Shown here piece by piece: positions 9,092 through 17,892 of a stretch of DNA of 64,000 nucleotides (the first letter of the stretch is position 1; each line of letters starts with the position of its first letter). Location: assembly GCF_039542035.1 (NCBI RefSeq), contig NZ_BAABHJ010000005.1, positions 186,001 through 250,000 on the forward strand. The letters run 5' to 3'. This DNA is from Actinoallomurus liliacearum (GTDB lineage: Bacteria; Actinomycetota; Actinomycetes; Streptosporangiales; Streptosporangiaceae). The position numbers and the translations under genes were made by a program. Under the pieces are notes generated by a model, which did no database searches, was not told the origin of the DNA, and saw nothing but the letters and a program-made list of their open reading frames with translations.

Positions 9092-10017
9092 CGCGGGGCG
9101 TCCTGGAGGAGCGCGGCGACACGGTCCGCGATCCCCGGCGCGTCCAGGCGGTACCGGCGGTAGAGGTCCTCGGGCGGGCCGGCCTGCCCGTAGTCGGGTA
9201 CGGCCAGGACGTCATAGCGGGGCCGGTCGGGGAGGCCCAGCACGATCCGGCCCAGCTCGTCGGCGAGCCCGCCCACGGCGTAGTGGTCCTCGACGACGAG
9301 CACCTGCCGGTGCCCGCCGGCGAGGCGCTCGACCGTCGCCCGGTCCACCGGCAGCGACGACACGTTCACCACGGTCGGCGCGATCCCGCGCGCGGCGAGC
9401 CGGTCGGCCGCCTCGACCGCGACCGGCACCGTGCCGCCCATCGCGAAGACGACCACGTCGGCGCCCGCGCGGACCACGTGCGGGATCCCGAACCGGAACC
9501 GGTACCCGTCGGCGTGCACCTCCGGCAGCGACTGCCGGCACAGCCGCAGGTAGCTCGGGCGCCGGTCGGTCGCCAGGTGGGCCGTCATCTGCCAGGTCTC
9601 GACGCCGTCGGCGGGCTGGAACACGCCGACGTTCGGCAGGGTGCGCATCAGCGCCAGGTCCCGCAGCCCCATCTGGGTCGGCCCGTCCCGCCCGATCGCC
9701 AGCCCGGCGTGGGTGCCGACCAGGACGACGCCCGCGTCGTTGAGCCCGACCGTCTGGAAGATCTCCAGGAACTTCCCGGTCAGGAAGTGGCCGAAGCTCG
9801 CGACGAACGGCCGGAACCCCTCCTGCGCCAGCCCCGCGGCCACGCCGATGGCGTTGGCCTCCGCGATGCCGCACTCGAAGAACCGGTCCGGGAACTCCTC
9901 CTTGAACGGCAGCGTCCGGGTGGCCTTGGCGAGGTCGCAGTTCACCACCACGACGTGGTCGTACTCGCGGGCGATCTCGACCAGCGCGGTCCCGAACCAG
10001 TCCCGAGTCGAGCTCAT
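9088..10017 (-). CDS. Transketolase, C-terminal half (pyrimidine-binding subunit)
   Basis: The 309-residue protein corresponds to the pyrimidine-binding and C-terminal domains of transketolase (FFECGIAEANAIGVAAGLA with the catalytic Glu; DGPTQMGLRDLALMR). It pairs with the next gene, which supplies the thiamine-diphosphate domain, as in other split transketolases of antibiotic clusters such as those for 3-amino-5-hydroxybenzoate. The expected role is two-carbon ketol transfer to give a C7 or branched sugar phosphate. Overlaps of 4 nt on both sides show tight coupling. Confidence 0.88.
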   Translation of the reverse strand: MSSTRDWFGTALVEIAREYDHVVVVNCDLAKATRTLPFKEEFPDRFFECGIAEANAIGVAAGLAQEGFRPFVASFGHFLTGKFLEIFQTVGLNDAGVVLVGTHAGLAIGRDGPTQMGLRDLALMRTLPNVGVFQPADGVETWQMTAHLATDRRPSYLRLCRQSLPEVHADGYRFRFGIPHVVRAGADVVVFAMGGTVPVAVEAADRLAARGIAPTVVNVSSLPVDRATVERLAGGHRQVLVVEDHYAVGGLADELGRIVLGLPDRPRYDVLAVPDYGQAGPPEDLYRRYRLDAPGIADRVAALLQDAPR

Positions 10018-10907
10018 GAGCCCTGCTCCAGGAGGGTCTCCAGGTAGTCGACCGCGGCCGCGTACTCCGCCGCCGACGGAAGGTCGCTGTGGCTGCCGCC
10101 CAGCAGGACGCGGTCGGGGCCGAGCCGGCCCTTGCGGGTGTGCGCGATGATCACCGAGGGCCGGTCGCGGTCGCGACGGCGGAGCACGTCGCGCAGCGCG
10201 CCGTGGTCGTGGCCGTCCACCTCGTCGACGTGCCAGCCGAACGCGCGCAGCTTCTCCGGCAGCGAGTACAACGGCAGGATGTCGGCGACCGCGCCGTCAC
10301 TCTGGCCGCCGTTGTGGTCGATGATCGCCACCAGGCCGGGCACCCGGTGCGCGCCGGCGTACAGGAACGCCTCCCACACCTGGCCCTCCTGGCACTCGCC
10401 GTCGCCGAGCAGGCAGTACACGGTGGAGTCCCGGCCGTGCAGCCGCCGGGCCAGCGCCCGGCCGACGGCCACCGACAGGCCCTGGCCGAGCGCGCCGGTG
10501 CTGACGTCCACCAGCCCGAGCCGCGTACGGTCCGGGTGCCCCTGCAACCGGCTGTCCAGGGCGCGCAGCGTGCCGACCTCCTCGGCGGGCAGGTCGCCGT
10601 CGACGATCAGCGCGGCGTACCACGCCGGCACCGCGTGGCCCTTCGACAGGACGAACACGTCGCCGGTCGACCGGTCCGCGCGCCGGTCCATCTGGTCGAA
10701 CTTCAGCACGCCGATGATGTCCGTGCAGGACAGCGACGAGCCGGCGTGCCCGGACCCCGCCCGGTGGATCATCTCCAGCAGGACGAGCCGGCAACGGGTC
10801 GAGAGCCGCGCGATCCGCGCCGCGTCGGCCCCCGCTACATCGGCCCGTTCGGCCCGCGCCGCGTCGGTCCGTTCGGCCGGGCCGGCGACCGTTCGCTCAC
10901 CCCGCAT
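10014..10907 (-). CDS. Transketolase, N-terminal half (TPP-binding subunit)
   Basis: The 297-residue protein has the thiamine diphosphate motif GDGECQEGQVWEA followed ~25 residues later by DHNG, and the GHAGSSLSCTDI region of transketolase N-terminal subunits. The first ~30 residues are an Ala/Arg/Asp-rich extension encoded by short DNA repeats and could be disordered; the true start might be further in. It overlaps the PKS stop by 11 nt. It forms a heteromeric enzyme with the C-terminal half. Confidence 0.88.
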   Translation of the reverse strand: MRGERTVAGPAERTDAARAERADVAGADAARIARLSTRCRLVLLEMIHRAGSGHAGSSLSCTDIIGVLKFDQMDRRADRSTGDVFVLSKGHAVPAWYAALIVDGDLPAEEVGTLRALDSRLQGHPDRTRLGLVDVSTGALGQGLSVAVGRALARRLHGRDSTVYCLLGDGECQEGQVWEAFLYAGAHRVPGLVAIIDHNGGQSDGAVADILPLYSLPEKLRAFGWHVDEVDGHDHGALRDVLRRRDRDRPSVIIAHTRKGRLGPDRVLLGGSHSDLPSAAEYAAAVDYLETLLEQGS

Positions 10908-13900
10908 CGGCGCTCCCGTTCGGGGCGGACACCAGCCCGGCGATGTAGTCGGAGACCGCGACGATGGTCGGCTGCCGCCACAGCAGGGTGGTCGGCAGCG
11001 AGCAGCGGAATCGCTTCTCCAGCCGGCGGCGGACGACGACCGTCAGCACCGAGTCCAGGCCCTGTTCGACCAGCGGGCGGTGCGGCGACAGGTCGGCGGG
11101 GTCGAGCCGCATCTCCTTGGCGATCTGCGCGCCGACCTCCTGGATGAGGAAGGCGCGCAGCTCCTCCGGCCCCAGCTCGGCGAACGACTCGACCGGTCCC
11201 GTCCCGTCGGCGCCGTTCTCCCGTGCGGCCGGCGCGTCGATCACCGGGTACCGCAGCCCGTCCAGCCGGCCGACGACGGCACCGGCGGGGTCGGTCACCC
11301 GTACCTGCACCGTGTCGGCGCGATCCGGGTCGAGCCAGACCTCGATGTGCACCGTGTCCGGCGGCTTCCCGACCGCGACGAGCCGGTCGACGTGCGTCAC
11401 CATCCGCAGCAGCGGGTCGCCGGGGAACGCGCTCGGCGCCACCGACATCGCCGCGTCCAGGACGGGCGCCCAGGTGTCGGACGGCCCGCACCGGACGCGG
11501 GCGCGCAGTACGCCGTCGCCGCGCAGGAGTTCCTCGACGGTCCAGTCGAACCCGGTGCCGGGTACGCCGACGGCGGCGAGCCGCTGCGTGACCGAGCCCG
11601 GATCGGCCGGGGCGAGCGGCCGATCCGGCAGGGTCGGCCCGTCTCCCGGTTCGGCGGTGGCCGTGGCGTCGGCCGTGGCTGTGGCGGTGCCTGTGGCGTC
11701 GGCCGTGGCCGTGACGGTGCCCGTGGCGTTGGCGGTGCCCGCGGCGGTGGCTGTGGCGATCAGTTGCCAGGGAGCATCCGGTTCGCCGGCCGTGCGGGCG
11801 GCCAGCCGCAGCTCCGCGCCCTGCCGTACGACCTGGACCTCGCGGCGGTCGGCGGTCAGCAGCGGCGCGGACATCGTCACCTCGCCGAGCGCCTGGCCGC
11901 CCGAGGCGGCGAAGAACGTCACCGCCAGTACCGCGGCCGGCACGATCTCCACGCCCTCGATGGCGTGGCTGCCGGGGTAGGGCCGGGTGTGGTCGTCCAG
12001 GGCGGTCCGCCAGAGCCGGACGTCGGTCCCCGCCAGTTCGACGCCGTCGCCGAGCAGCGTGTGCGCGTCCGGGTCGTGGCCCCGGCCGCCGGCGTCGGGA
12101 GCCGACGGCGCGCGCCAGTGCCTGCGGTGCTGCCACGGGTAGGTGGGGAGTGTGAGGGGCCCGCCGGCCGGCTGCAGTCGCCGCCAGTCGACGTCCAGGC
12201 CGGCGCAGTGCGCGGCGGCCACGCCCGTCAGGAGGGTGTCGCGGGCCGGGCGGTTCCGGCGCAGCGACGCGCCGACGAAGACGTCCTCGTGCCCGGTCAC
12301 GCTCAGCGTCTCCAGTACAGAGTGGGTGACCACCGGGTGCGGGGAGATCTCCACGAACGCCCGGTAGCCGTCGGCGGCCGCCGCGCTCACCGCGTCGGCC
12401 AGGCGCACCGGCCGGCGCAGGTTGGTCGCCCAGTACGCGCCGTCGAAGCCCGGTGCCGCACGCGGATCGTCCAGCGCCGTCGAGTAGACCCGCAGGTCCG
12501 GGACTCGGGGCGTCAGGTCGGCCGCGGCGGCGGTCAGCTCGGCCAGCAGCGGGTCCATCTGCGGCCCGTGGAACGCCACGTCCGAGGCGACCCGGCGTCC
12601 CGGGATCCCCTCCTCCAGCCAGCCGGAGAGCACCTCGGCCACGGCGTCCGGCTCACCGGAGACGACCGTCGAACCGGGGGAGGACGCGATCGCGGCGACG
12701 ACGTCGGCGCGGCCCGCCAGCCGCGCGGCCGCGTCGGCGAACGGAAGCTGCACCATGGCCATCGCGCCGCGACCGGCGACCCGCCGCAGCAGCCGGGACC
12801 GCCGGCAGATCAGCCGGGCGCCGTCCAGCCGGCTCAGCGCCCCGGCCGTCACGGCCGCGGCGATCTCGCCGACGGAGTGGCCGATCACCGCGTGCGGGCG
12901 CACGCCGTACCCGCGCCACAGCTCGACCAGGCCGAGCTGCATCGCGAAGATCATGGTCTGGACCCGGTCGACCTCGGTGAGCCCACCGTCCGTCAGCACC
13001 TCCCGTGGGGAGAAGCCGATCTCGGCGGCGAACACCGGCTCCAGCTCGTCGATCACCGCGGCGAACGCCGGTTCGGTCGCCAGCAGCTCCCGGCCCATGC
13101 CGGCCCACTGCGAGCCGTGGCCGGAGAACACGAACACGGGTCCGGGACCGGGGGCGGTGAGCACCCGCCCGGTGGTCACGGCGGCGTGCGGGGTGCCGGC
13201 GGCAAGGGCGCGCAGCCCGCCGGTCAGCGCGGCGGCGTCGTCCGCCGCGACCACCGCGCGTTCCGCCAGGTGCGCCCGGCGCAGCGCGAGCGTGTGCCCG
13301 ACGCCGGCCGCCGGGTGGTCACCGGCGGCGTCGGCCAGCCTTCCGGCGGCCTGCCGCAGCGCCGTCCGCGACGCGGCGGACACCGGGAACAGCCGGCCCG
13401 CCGTCCCCCCATCGGCCGGCGAGGCCGGTGGCGCCTCTTCGAGGACCACGTGGGCGACGGTCCCGCCGTAGCCGAAGGCGGAGACCGCGGCCCGGCGCGG
13501 GTGCGCGGAGTCCGGCCACGGTGTCGGCGCGCCGACCACGCGCAGCCCGGCGCCGGCCCAGTCGACGGCCGGGGTGGGCGTGTCGAGCCGGCTCGGCGGG
13601 AGCTCGCCGCGCTCCAGGGCCAGGACGGCCTTGACCAGGCCGGCGATGCCGGCGGCGCCCTCGAGGTGGCCGATGTTCGACTTGGCCGAGCCGATCAGGC
13701 ACGGCCGGTCCGCCGATCGGCCGGCCCCGTACACGGCGCCCAGCGCGGCGGCCTCCAGGGGGTCGCCGACCGCGGTGCCGGTGCCGTGCGCCTCGACGTA
13801 GCCGACCGTGCCCGGCTCGATGCCCGCCTGCCGCAGCGCCCGGCGCATGACGTGCTCCTGTGCCTGGCCGCACGGTGCCATGATGCCGACGGTGCGGCCG

Positions 13901-14721
13901 TCCTGGTTGACCGCGCTGCCGCGGACGACGGCGAGGATCCGGTCCCCGTCCGCCACGGCGTCGGAGAGCCGTTTGAGCACCACCACGGCCGCGCCCTCAC
14001 CGCGCCCGTAGCCGTCGGCGGCGGCGTCGAAGGACTTGCTGCGCCCGTCCGGCGCGAGCGTGCCGGCGGCGTCCAGGGTGAGCGTCTCGCCGGGGGACAG
14101 GATGAGGTTGACCCCGCCGGCCAGCGCCACGTCCGTCTCCCCGGCGCGCAGCGCCTGCACGGCCAGGTGCACCGCGACCAGCGACGCCGAGCACGCGGTG
14201 TCCACCGCCAGGCTCGGGCCGCGCAGGTCCAGGGCGTACGACACGCGGTTGGCCACCGCGCACGTGGCCGCGCCGATCCCGGTCCACGCCTCGATGTCGG
14301 GCAGGTCCTCCAGCAGCCGGTGCCCGTAGTCGCCGGTGCAGACGCCGACGTACACGCCCGCGTCCGTGCCGGCCAGCGCGTCCGGCGACACGCCCGCGTG
14401 TTCGAGGGCCTCCCACGCGGTCTCCATCACGAGCCGCTGCTGCGGGTCCATCAGCTCCGCCTCACGCGGCGAGAGCCCGAAGAACTCCGCGTCGAAGTCC
14501 GCGGCCCCCTCCAGGAAGCTGCCGCGCGGGACGGTGCGGCGGACCGCCGCCGCGTACGACGGGCCGCGGTCGGCGTAGTCCTGCCAGCGGTCCGCGGGCG
14601 CCGGCCCGCTGGCGTCCCGTCCCTCGCGCAGCAGTTCCCAGTACGCGTCCGGCGAGCCGGCGCCGCCGGGCAGGCGGCAGCCGATCCCGATCACCGCGAT
14701 CGCCTCGACCGGTCGGTCCAT
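10897..14721 (-). CDS. Iterative type I polyketide synthase, KS-AT-DH-ACP (orsellinic-acid-synthase type)
   Basis: The 1274-residue synthase has one module. KS is about residues 5-430 (catalytic Cys177 in DTACSAS, His312 in EAHGTG, His352 in NIGHLEG). AT is about 528-830 (Ser616 in GHSVG; AFHG at 716-719, the malonyl-type pattern). A DH/thioester-hydrolase-like hotdog spans about 885-1160 (His919 in HAIEGVEIVP; Asp1089 in VLDAAM). The carrier protein spans about 1185-1262 (Ser1224 in GLDS). There is no KR, ER or TE. This order and size match bacterial orsellinate synthases such as AviM and CalO5, whereas 6-methylsalicylate synthases carry a KR. Release is expected by the adjacent KAS III-like acyltransferases. 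The ATG at 14721 overlaps the upstream stop. Confidence 0.92.
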   Translation of the reverse strand: MDRPVEAIAVIGIGCRLPGGAGSPDAYWELLREGRDASGPAPADRWQDYADRGPSYAAAVRRTVPRGSFLEGAADFDAEFFGLSPREAELMDPQQRLVMETAWEALEHAGVSPDALAGTDAGVYVGVCTGDYGHRLLEDLPDIEAWTGIGAATCAVANRVSYALDLRGPSLAVDTACSASLVAVHLAVQALRAGETDVALAGGVNLILSPGETLTLDAAGTLAPDGRSKSFDAAADGYGRGEGAAVVVLKRLSDAVADGDRILAVVRGSAVNQDGRTVGIMAPCGQAQEHVMRRALRQAGIEPGTVGYVEAHGTGTAVGDPLEAAALGAVYGAGRSADRPCLIGSAKSNIGHLEGAAGIAGLVKAVLALERGELPPSRLDTPTPAVDWAGAGLRVVGAPTPWPDSAHPRRAAVSAFGYGGTVAHVVLEEAPPASPADGGTAGRLFPVSAASRTALRQAAGRLADAAGDHPAAGVGHTLALRRAHLAERAVVAADDAAALTGGLRALAAGTPHAAVTTGRVLTAPGPGPVFVFSGHGSQWAGMGRELLATEPAFAAVIDELEPVFAAEIGFSPREVLTDGGLTEVDRVQTMIFAMQLGLVELWRGYGVRPHAVIGHSVGEIAAAVTAGALSRLDGARLICRRSRLLRRVAGRGAMAMVQLPFADAAARLAGRADVVAAIASSPGSTVVSGEPDAVAEVLSGWLEEGIPGRRVASDVAFHGPQMDPLLAELTAAAADLTPRVPDLRVYSTALDDPRAAPGFDGAYWATNLRRPVRLADAVSAAAADGYRAFVEISPHPVVTHSVLETLSVTGHEDVFVGASLRRNRPARDTLLTGVAAAHCAGLDVDWRRLQPAGGPLTLPTYPWQHRRHWRAPSAPDAGGRGHDPDAHTLLGDGVELAGTDVRLWRTALDDHTRPYPGSHAIEGVEIVPAAVLAVTFFAASGGQALGEVTMSAPLLTADRREVQVVRQGAELRLAARTAGEPDAPWQLIATATAAGTANATGTVTATADATGTATATADATATAEPGDGPTLPDRPLAPADPGSVTQRLAAVGVPGTGFDWTVEELLRGDGVLRARVRCGPSDTWAPVLDAAMSVAPSAFPGDPLLRMVTHVDRLVAVGKPPDTVHIEVWLDPDRADTVQVRVTDPAGAVVGRLDGLRYPVIDAPAARENGADGTGPVESFAELGPEELRAFLIQEVGAQIAKEMRLDPADLSPHRPLVEQGLDSVLTVVVRRRLEKRFRCSLPTTLLWRQPTIVAVSDYIAGLVSAPNGSADAG
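11649..11757 (-). repeat. Hexamer-like repeat encoding an Ala/Thr linker inside the PKS DH region
   Basis: Residues ~989-1024 of the PKS are almost only Ala, Thr, Gly, Asp and Asn, encoded by degenerate repeats of GTGGC(T/C/G) on the plus strand. The stretch lies between the two halves of the double hotdog, so it is probably a flexible loop that expanded by slippage without breaking the frame. Confidence 0.7.
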
Positions 14722-15782
14722 CAGGCATCGCCTCCCCGTGTCCGCGCCCAGACGGGCGACTCGAGTACCTCCACGACGGCGGCCGAGATGGTCACGCCGG
14801 GTCCGAAGCCGAACATCAGCAGGTGGTCGCCGGGGCCCAGGTCGCCGGTGCGGACCAGGTGCTCCAGCGCGAGGATCTGGTCGCTGGCCCCGCAGTGGCC
14901 GATGGTCCGGCCGAACTCCCACGCCGAGCGGGACGCGGGCACGCCCAGCCGCATCTCGCAGACCTGGTCGGCGATCTCCCGGGAGGTGTTCATGCACGAC
15001 ACCCGTGTCACGTCGTCCGGTTTGATGCCGGCCTCCGCCAGCGCCTGGTCGATCACCTCGGCCATCCGCTCGTCGAGCGTGACCAGCACGCGCGTGCCGT
15101 CGCCCTCGACCACGGCTCGCCTGCGGAACTCGTCGTTGTGCGCGGCGAAGTCGACCGTACGGCCCTCGAGGATGCCGGGCGGGAACAGCGGCTCGGCGCA
15201 GCGGTGCATCTCCTCGGCCTGCGACACCGACACCGAGCACACCGACGCCAGCCGGGCGAACCCCGGCTCGGTGTCGAGCACCACGGCGCTGCCCGCGTCT
15301 CCTGCGACCGCCCCGGGCAGCATCCGCCACCGGTCCACCAGCGGGGTGCCGTAGTTGTCGGCGGCGACCAGCAGCGCGGCCCGGCGGCCGGGCACCGCCC
15401 GCAGGTGGCAGGCGGCCAGTTCGAAGGCGGTGAGCATGCCGTTGCAGCCCTGCTTGAGCTGGGTGGACAGCACCCCGTCGCCGACGAGGTGGCGTTGCAC
15501 GTACGCCTGCGGCGGCCAGCCCTCCGGGCCCTGGTGCCAGGTGGAGGTGTACAGCAGCAGGTCGAGGTCGGTTGGGGACCGCCCGCTGCGGGCCACCGCG
15601 CTGCGCGCCGCGCGCAGCGCCATCTCCGGCGCCGGGACGTCGTCGGCCACCGCGACCGAGGCGAGTCCGTGCAGCTCGACCTCCTCGGCGGTGTACCGGC
15701 CCGCCGCCACGGCGTCATCGACGCTCACCGTCGCGGGGACGTACGACCCGACCCCGCTGATGTACATGTCCGCCGTCTCCAT
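14721..15782 (-). CDS. KAS III-like acyltransferase 1 (ChlB3/AviN/CerJ type)
   Basis: The 353-residue protein has a thiolase/KAS III fold with Cys113 in QGCNGM as nucleophile. The canonical FabH His and Asn motifs are replaced; instead GHCGASDQ near the C-terminus matches the His/Asp arrangement of the ChlB3/CerJ subfamily. Those enzymes move an aryl acyl group from an iterative PKS carrier protein to another carrier or to a sugar. It is directly coupled to the PKS (4-nt overlap) and is 79 nt from its paralogue. Confidence 0.87.
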   Translation of the reverse strand: METADMYISGVGSYVPATVSVDDAVAAGRYTAEEVELHGLASVAVADDVPAPEMALRAARSAVARSGRSPTDLDLLLYTSTWHQGPEGWPPQAYVQRHLVGDGVLSTQLKQGCNGMLTAFELAACHLRAVPGRRAALLVAADNYGTPLVDRWRMLPGAVAGDAGSAVVLDTEPGFARLASVCSVSVSQAEEMHRCAEPLFPPGILEGRTVDFAAHNDEFRRRAVVEGDGTRVLVTLDERMAEVIDQALAEAGIKPDDVTRVSCMNTSREIADQVCEMRLGVPASRSAWEFGRTIGHCGASDQILALEHLVRTGDLGPGDHLLMFGFGPGVTISAAVVEVLESPVWARTRGGDA

Positions 15783-15821
15783 GCCGCCTCCCCGTCATCC
15801 CCGTCGTCTCGGTGTGGTCTT

Positions 15822-15878
15822 CCGGCGCTCAGGCCGCCTCGCCGGTGCCGTCGTCCGGCGTTCAGGCCGTCTCGCCGG
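15822..15878 (-). repeat. 33-bp tandem duplication at a gene 3' end
   Basis: Copies at 15822-15845 and 15855-15878 are 24 nt long and differ at two positions. The second covers the last codons and stop of the upstream acyltransferase (GETA-stop); the first encodes GEAA-stop and is untranslated. It is a small slippage duplication in the intergenic gap between the two acyltransferase genes. Confidence 0.7.
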
Positions 15879-16914
15879 ACCGGTACTCCGGCGGGATGTC
15901 GAGGATCCGCAGCACGGCGCAGGCCATGGTGGTTCCGGCGCCGAGCCCGACGAGCAGCACGTGGTCGCCGGCGGCCAGCGCCCCGGTCGCCAGCAGGTGG
16001 TCGAGGGCCACGAACTGGTCGCCGACCCCCAGGTGCCCGATCCGGGCCCCGTAGTCCCAGGTGGTGTCGGCCAGCGTGAGCCCGAGCCAGTTGACGCCCC
16101 GGTGCTCGAGGTCGTCCCAGCGCCCGTGGGGGAAGGCCACGCGCGCCACCTCGTCGAGCGTGACGTCCGCCTCCTGGAGGGTCCGGTCGACCAGCTCCAG
16201 CAGCGTCTTCTGGATCGCGAGCATGACGTCGGCGCCGTTCCCGCCGATCAGCCGCTTGCGGAACTCCCGGTTGCGCGCGGCGAAGTCCAGCGGCCGGCCC
16301 ACGGTCGCGTCCGGCGGGAACATCGGCACGCCGCCGTCGTTGACCGCCTCGGCCTCCGGCAGCACGACCACGTTCACCGACCGCAGCTCGGCGAACCCGC
16401 CCTCCGTCGTGACCAGCAGCGCGCACCCGGCGTCGCCCATCACGGCGCCCTCGATCATCCGCCACCGGTCGACCAGCGGGGTGCCGTGGTTGTCGGCGCC
16501 GACCAGCAGCGCGGTGCCGCCGTCCGGCCGCAGGTACCCGGCGGTGAGCTGCAGCGCGCTGAACATCCCGCAGCACCCGTGCCGCATCTCCACGGCGAGG
16601 ACGTCGCCGCCCACCAGGTGCTGCTGCAGGTAGTACTGCGGCTCCCAGCCCTCCGGCCCCTGGTGCCAGACGTCGGAGTACAGCATGAGGTCCAGGTCGC
16701 GCGGGGAGAGCCCGCCGGAGCGCTCGAACGCGTGCCGGGCGGCGCGCAGCGCCAGTTCGGGGGCCGGCACGTCACCGGCCACCGCGGCCCCGCCGAGCCG
16801 GAAGTACTCCACCTCGTCGGCCGGGTAGCGGCCCTCGGCGACGGCCGTCTCGATGGTGACGACCGGTGGCAGATGGACGCCGATGCTGCGCAGGTACATA
16901 TCGGGTGTGCGCAT
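15862..16914 (-). CDS. KAS III-like acyltransferase 2 (ChlB3/AviN/CerJ type)
   Basis: The 350-residue paralogue of the previous enzyme has Cys114 in HGCCGM and GHLGVGDQ near the C-terminus; a PHG motif restores a His where paralogue 1 has none. Two such enzymes in one cluster usually divide the work: one loads the aryl acid onto a free carrier and the other transfers it to the acceptor, as for ChlB3 and ChlB6. The start at 16914 is supported by AAGGAGGG; a longer frame up to 16950 lacks such support. Confidence 0.87.
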   Translation of the reverse strand: MRTPDMYLRSIGVHLPPVVTIETAVAEGRYPADEVEYFRLGGAAVAGDVPAPELALRAARHAFERSGGLSPRDLDLMLYSDVWHQGPEGWEPQYYLQQHLVGGDVLAVEMRHGCCGMFSALQLTAGYLRPDGGTALLVGADNHGTPLVDRWRMIEGAVMGDAGCALLVTTEGGFAELRSVNVVVLPEAEAVNDGGVPMFPPDATVGRPLDFAARNREFRKRLIGGNGADVMLAIQKTLLELVDRTLQEADVTLDEVARVAFPHGRWDDLEHRGVNWLGLTLADTTWDYGARIGHLGVGDQFVALDHLLATGALAAGDHVLLVGLGAGTTMACAVLRILDIPPEYRSGETA

Positions 16915-16981
16915 CTGTCCCTCCTTCAGCGCGCGGGTCCGCCGCGGCACGGGGCGGAGTGGGAGCGGAGACCGCCGGGCC

Positions 16982-17854
16982 TCACCGGGGATCGGGCGCC
17001 GAGGCGGGGGCCGCCGCCCCGTCGCGGAGCAGCAGCATCGGATCGCTCAGCTCGTAGAGCCCGCACATCGGCGGGCACGCCTCGTAGCCGAGGAGCCGCT
17101 GGATGTCCTCGGGGTAGCCGCGGACCAGGTCCAGCGGCACGGACAGGTACTGGTTCTCCTCCTGACGGAGGTTGCCGAGGTCGTAGGCGTACGACAGGCC
17201 GGTGCGGGGCGCGTCGGAGGTGTTCACCCCGGCCCCGTGGTAGGTGCTGCCGAGCCACAGCAGCGCGGAGCCGGTCCGCATCTCGGCGGGCACCGCCTCG
17301 TCGTCGCGGGGCGCCCGCTCGTCGTCCCAGCGGTGGCTGCCGGGGATCACCCGCGTCGCGCCCGTGCGCGCGGTGAACTCGCTCGCGGCCACCATGACCT
17401 GCACCCGGCTCTCCGGGCCCGGGTGGGTGCGCAGGTGGGCGGTGTCGTCCCGGTGCAGCGCCTGGATCGGCACGCCGGGCGAGGTCTGGATCGCCCGGGA
17501 GATGCCGAGCTGGATCGTCGGGACGAACTCGACCCGCTGCTCGCCGAGCCACGCCTTGACCGGGCGCTGCAGGAAGTGCCGCGCGAGGCCGAGGAAGTGC
17601 GGCTGCCGCATGACGGTCGCCGAGTGCCGGGTCCGGCGGACCAGGCCGGGGAGGATGCGGGTCTTCTCGCCCACGAGCCGCCCGTCGCCGTCCGCCTGGC
17701 GTTCGAGGGCCGGTCCGAGGTCGGCCCACAGCCCGCGGAGCGTCTCGGCGTCCAGGAAGTCCTCGATGATGACTGCTCCGTCACGGTCGACCACCTCGAT
17801 CGCCTTGTCGACCGAGGTCGACGCGGGCAGTGTGGTCAGCCTGGAATCACTCAC
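16982..17854 (-). CDS. Phytanoyl-CoA dioxygenase (PhyH) family Fe(II)/2-oxoglutarate oxygenase
   Basis: The 290-residue protein carries the iron facial triad: His-x-Asp in ALHRDDTAH and the distal His in STYHGAG, plus the 2-oxoglutarate-binding Arg in APRTGLSYAY. PhyH enzymes hydroxylate, desaturate or epimerise natural-product intermediates. The GTG start at 17854 has GGAGGCCGGA upstream. It lies between the FAD monooxygenase and the acyltransferases in the same operon and probably oxidises the sugar or the aryl unit. Confidence 0.88.
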   Translation of the reverse strand: MSDSRLTTLPASTSVDKAIEVVDRDGAVIIEDFLDAETLRGLWADLGPALERQADGDGRLVGEKTRILPGLVRRTRHSATVMRQPHFLGLARHFLQRPVKAWLGEQRVEFVPTIQLGISRAIQTSPGVPIQALHRDDTAHLRTHPGPESRVQVMVAASEFTARTGATRVIPGSHRWDDERAPRDDEAVPAEMRTGSALLWLGSTYHGAGVNTSDAPRTGLSYAYDLGNLRQEENQYLSVPLDLVRGYPEDIQRLLGYEACPPMCGLYELSDPMLLLRDGAAAPASAPDPR

Positions 17855-17892
17855 TCCGGCCTCCGATGGGCGCAGGGGCTGGCTCGTCGGTC

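Noticed and set aside
10132..15354. A 1740-codon open frame on the plus strand across the PKS region
   Set aside because: It is the antisense shadow of the KS-AT-DH-ACP gene; the composition is Arg/Ser/Pro-rich with no motif, while the minus frame has all catalytic residues.
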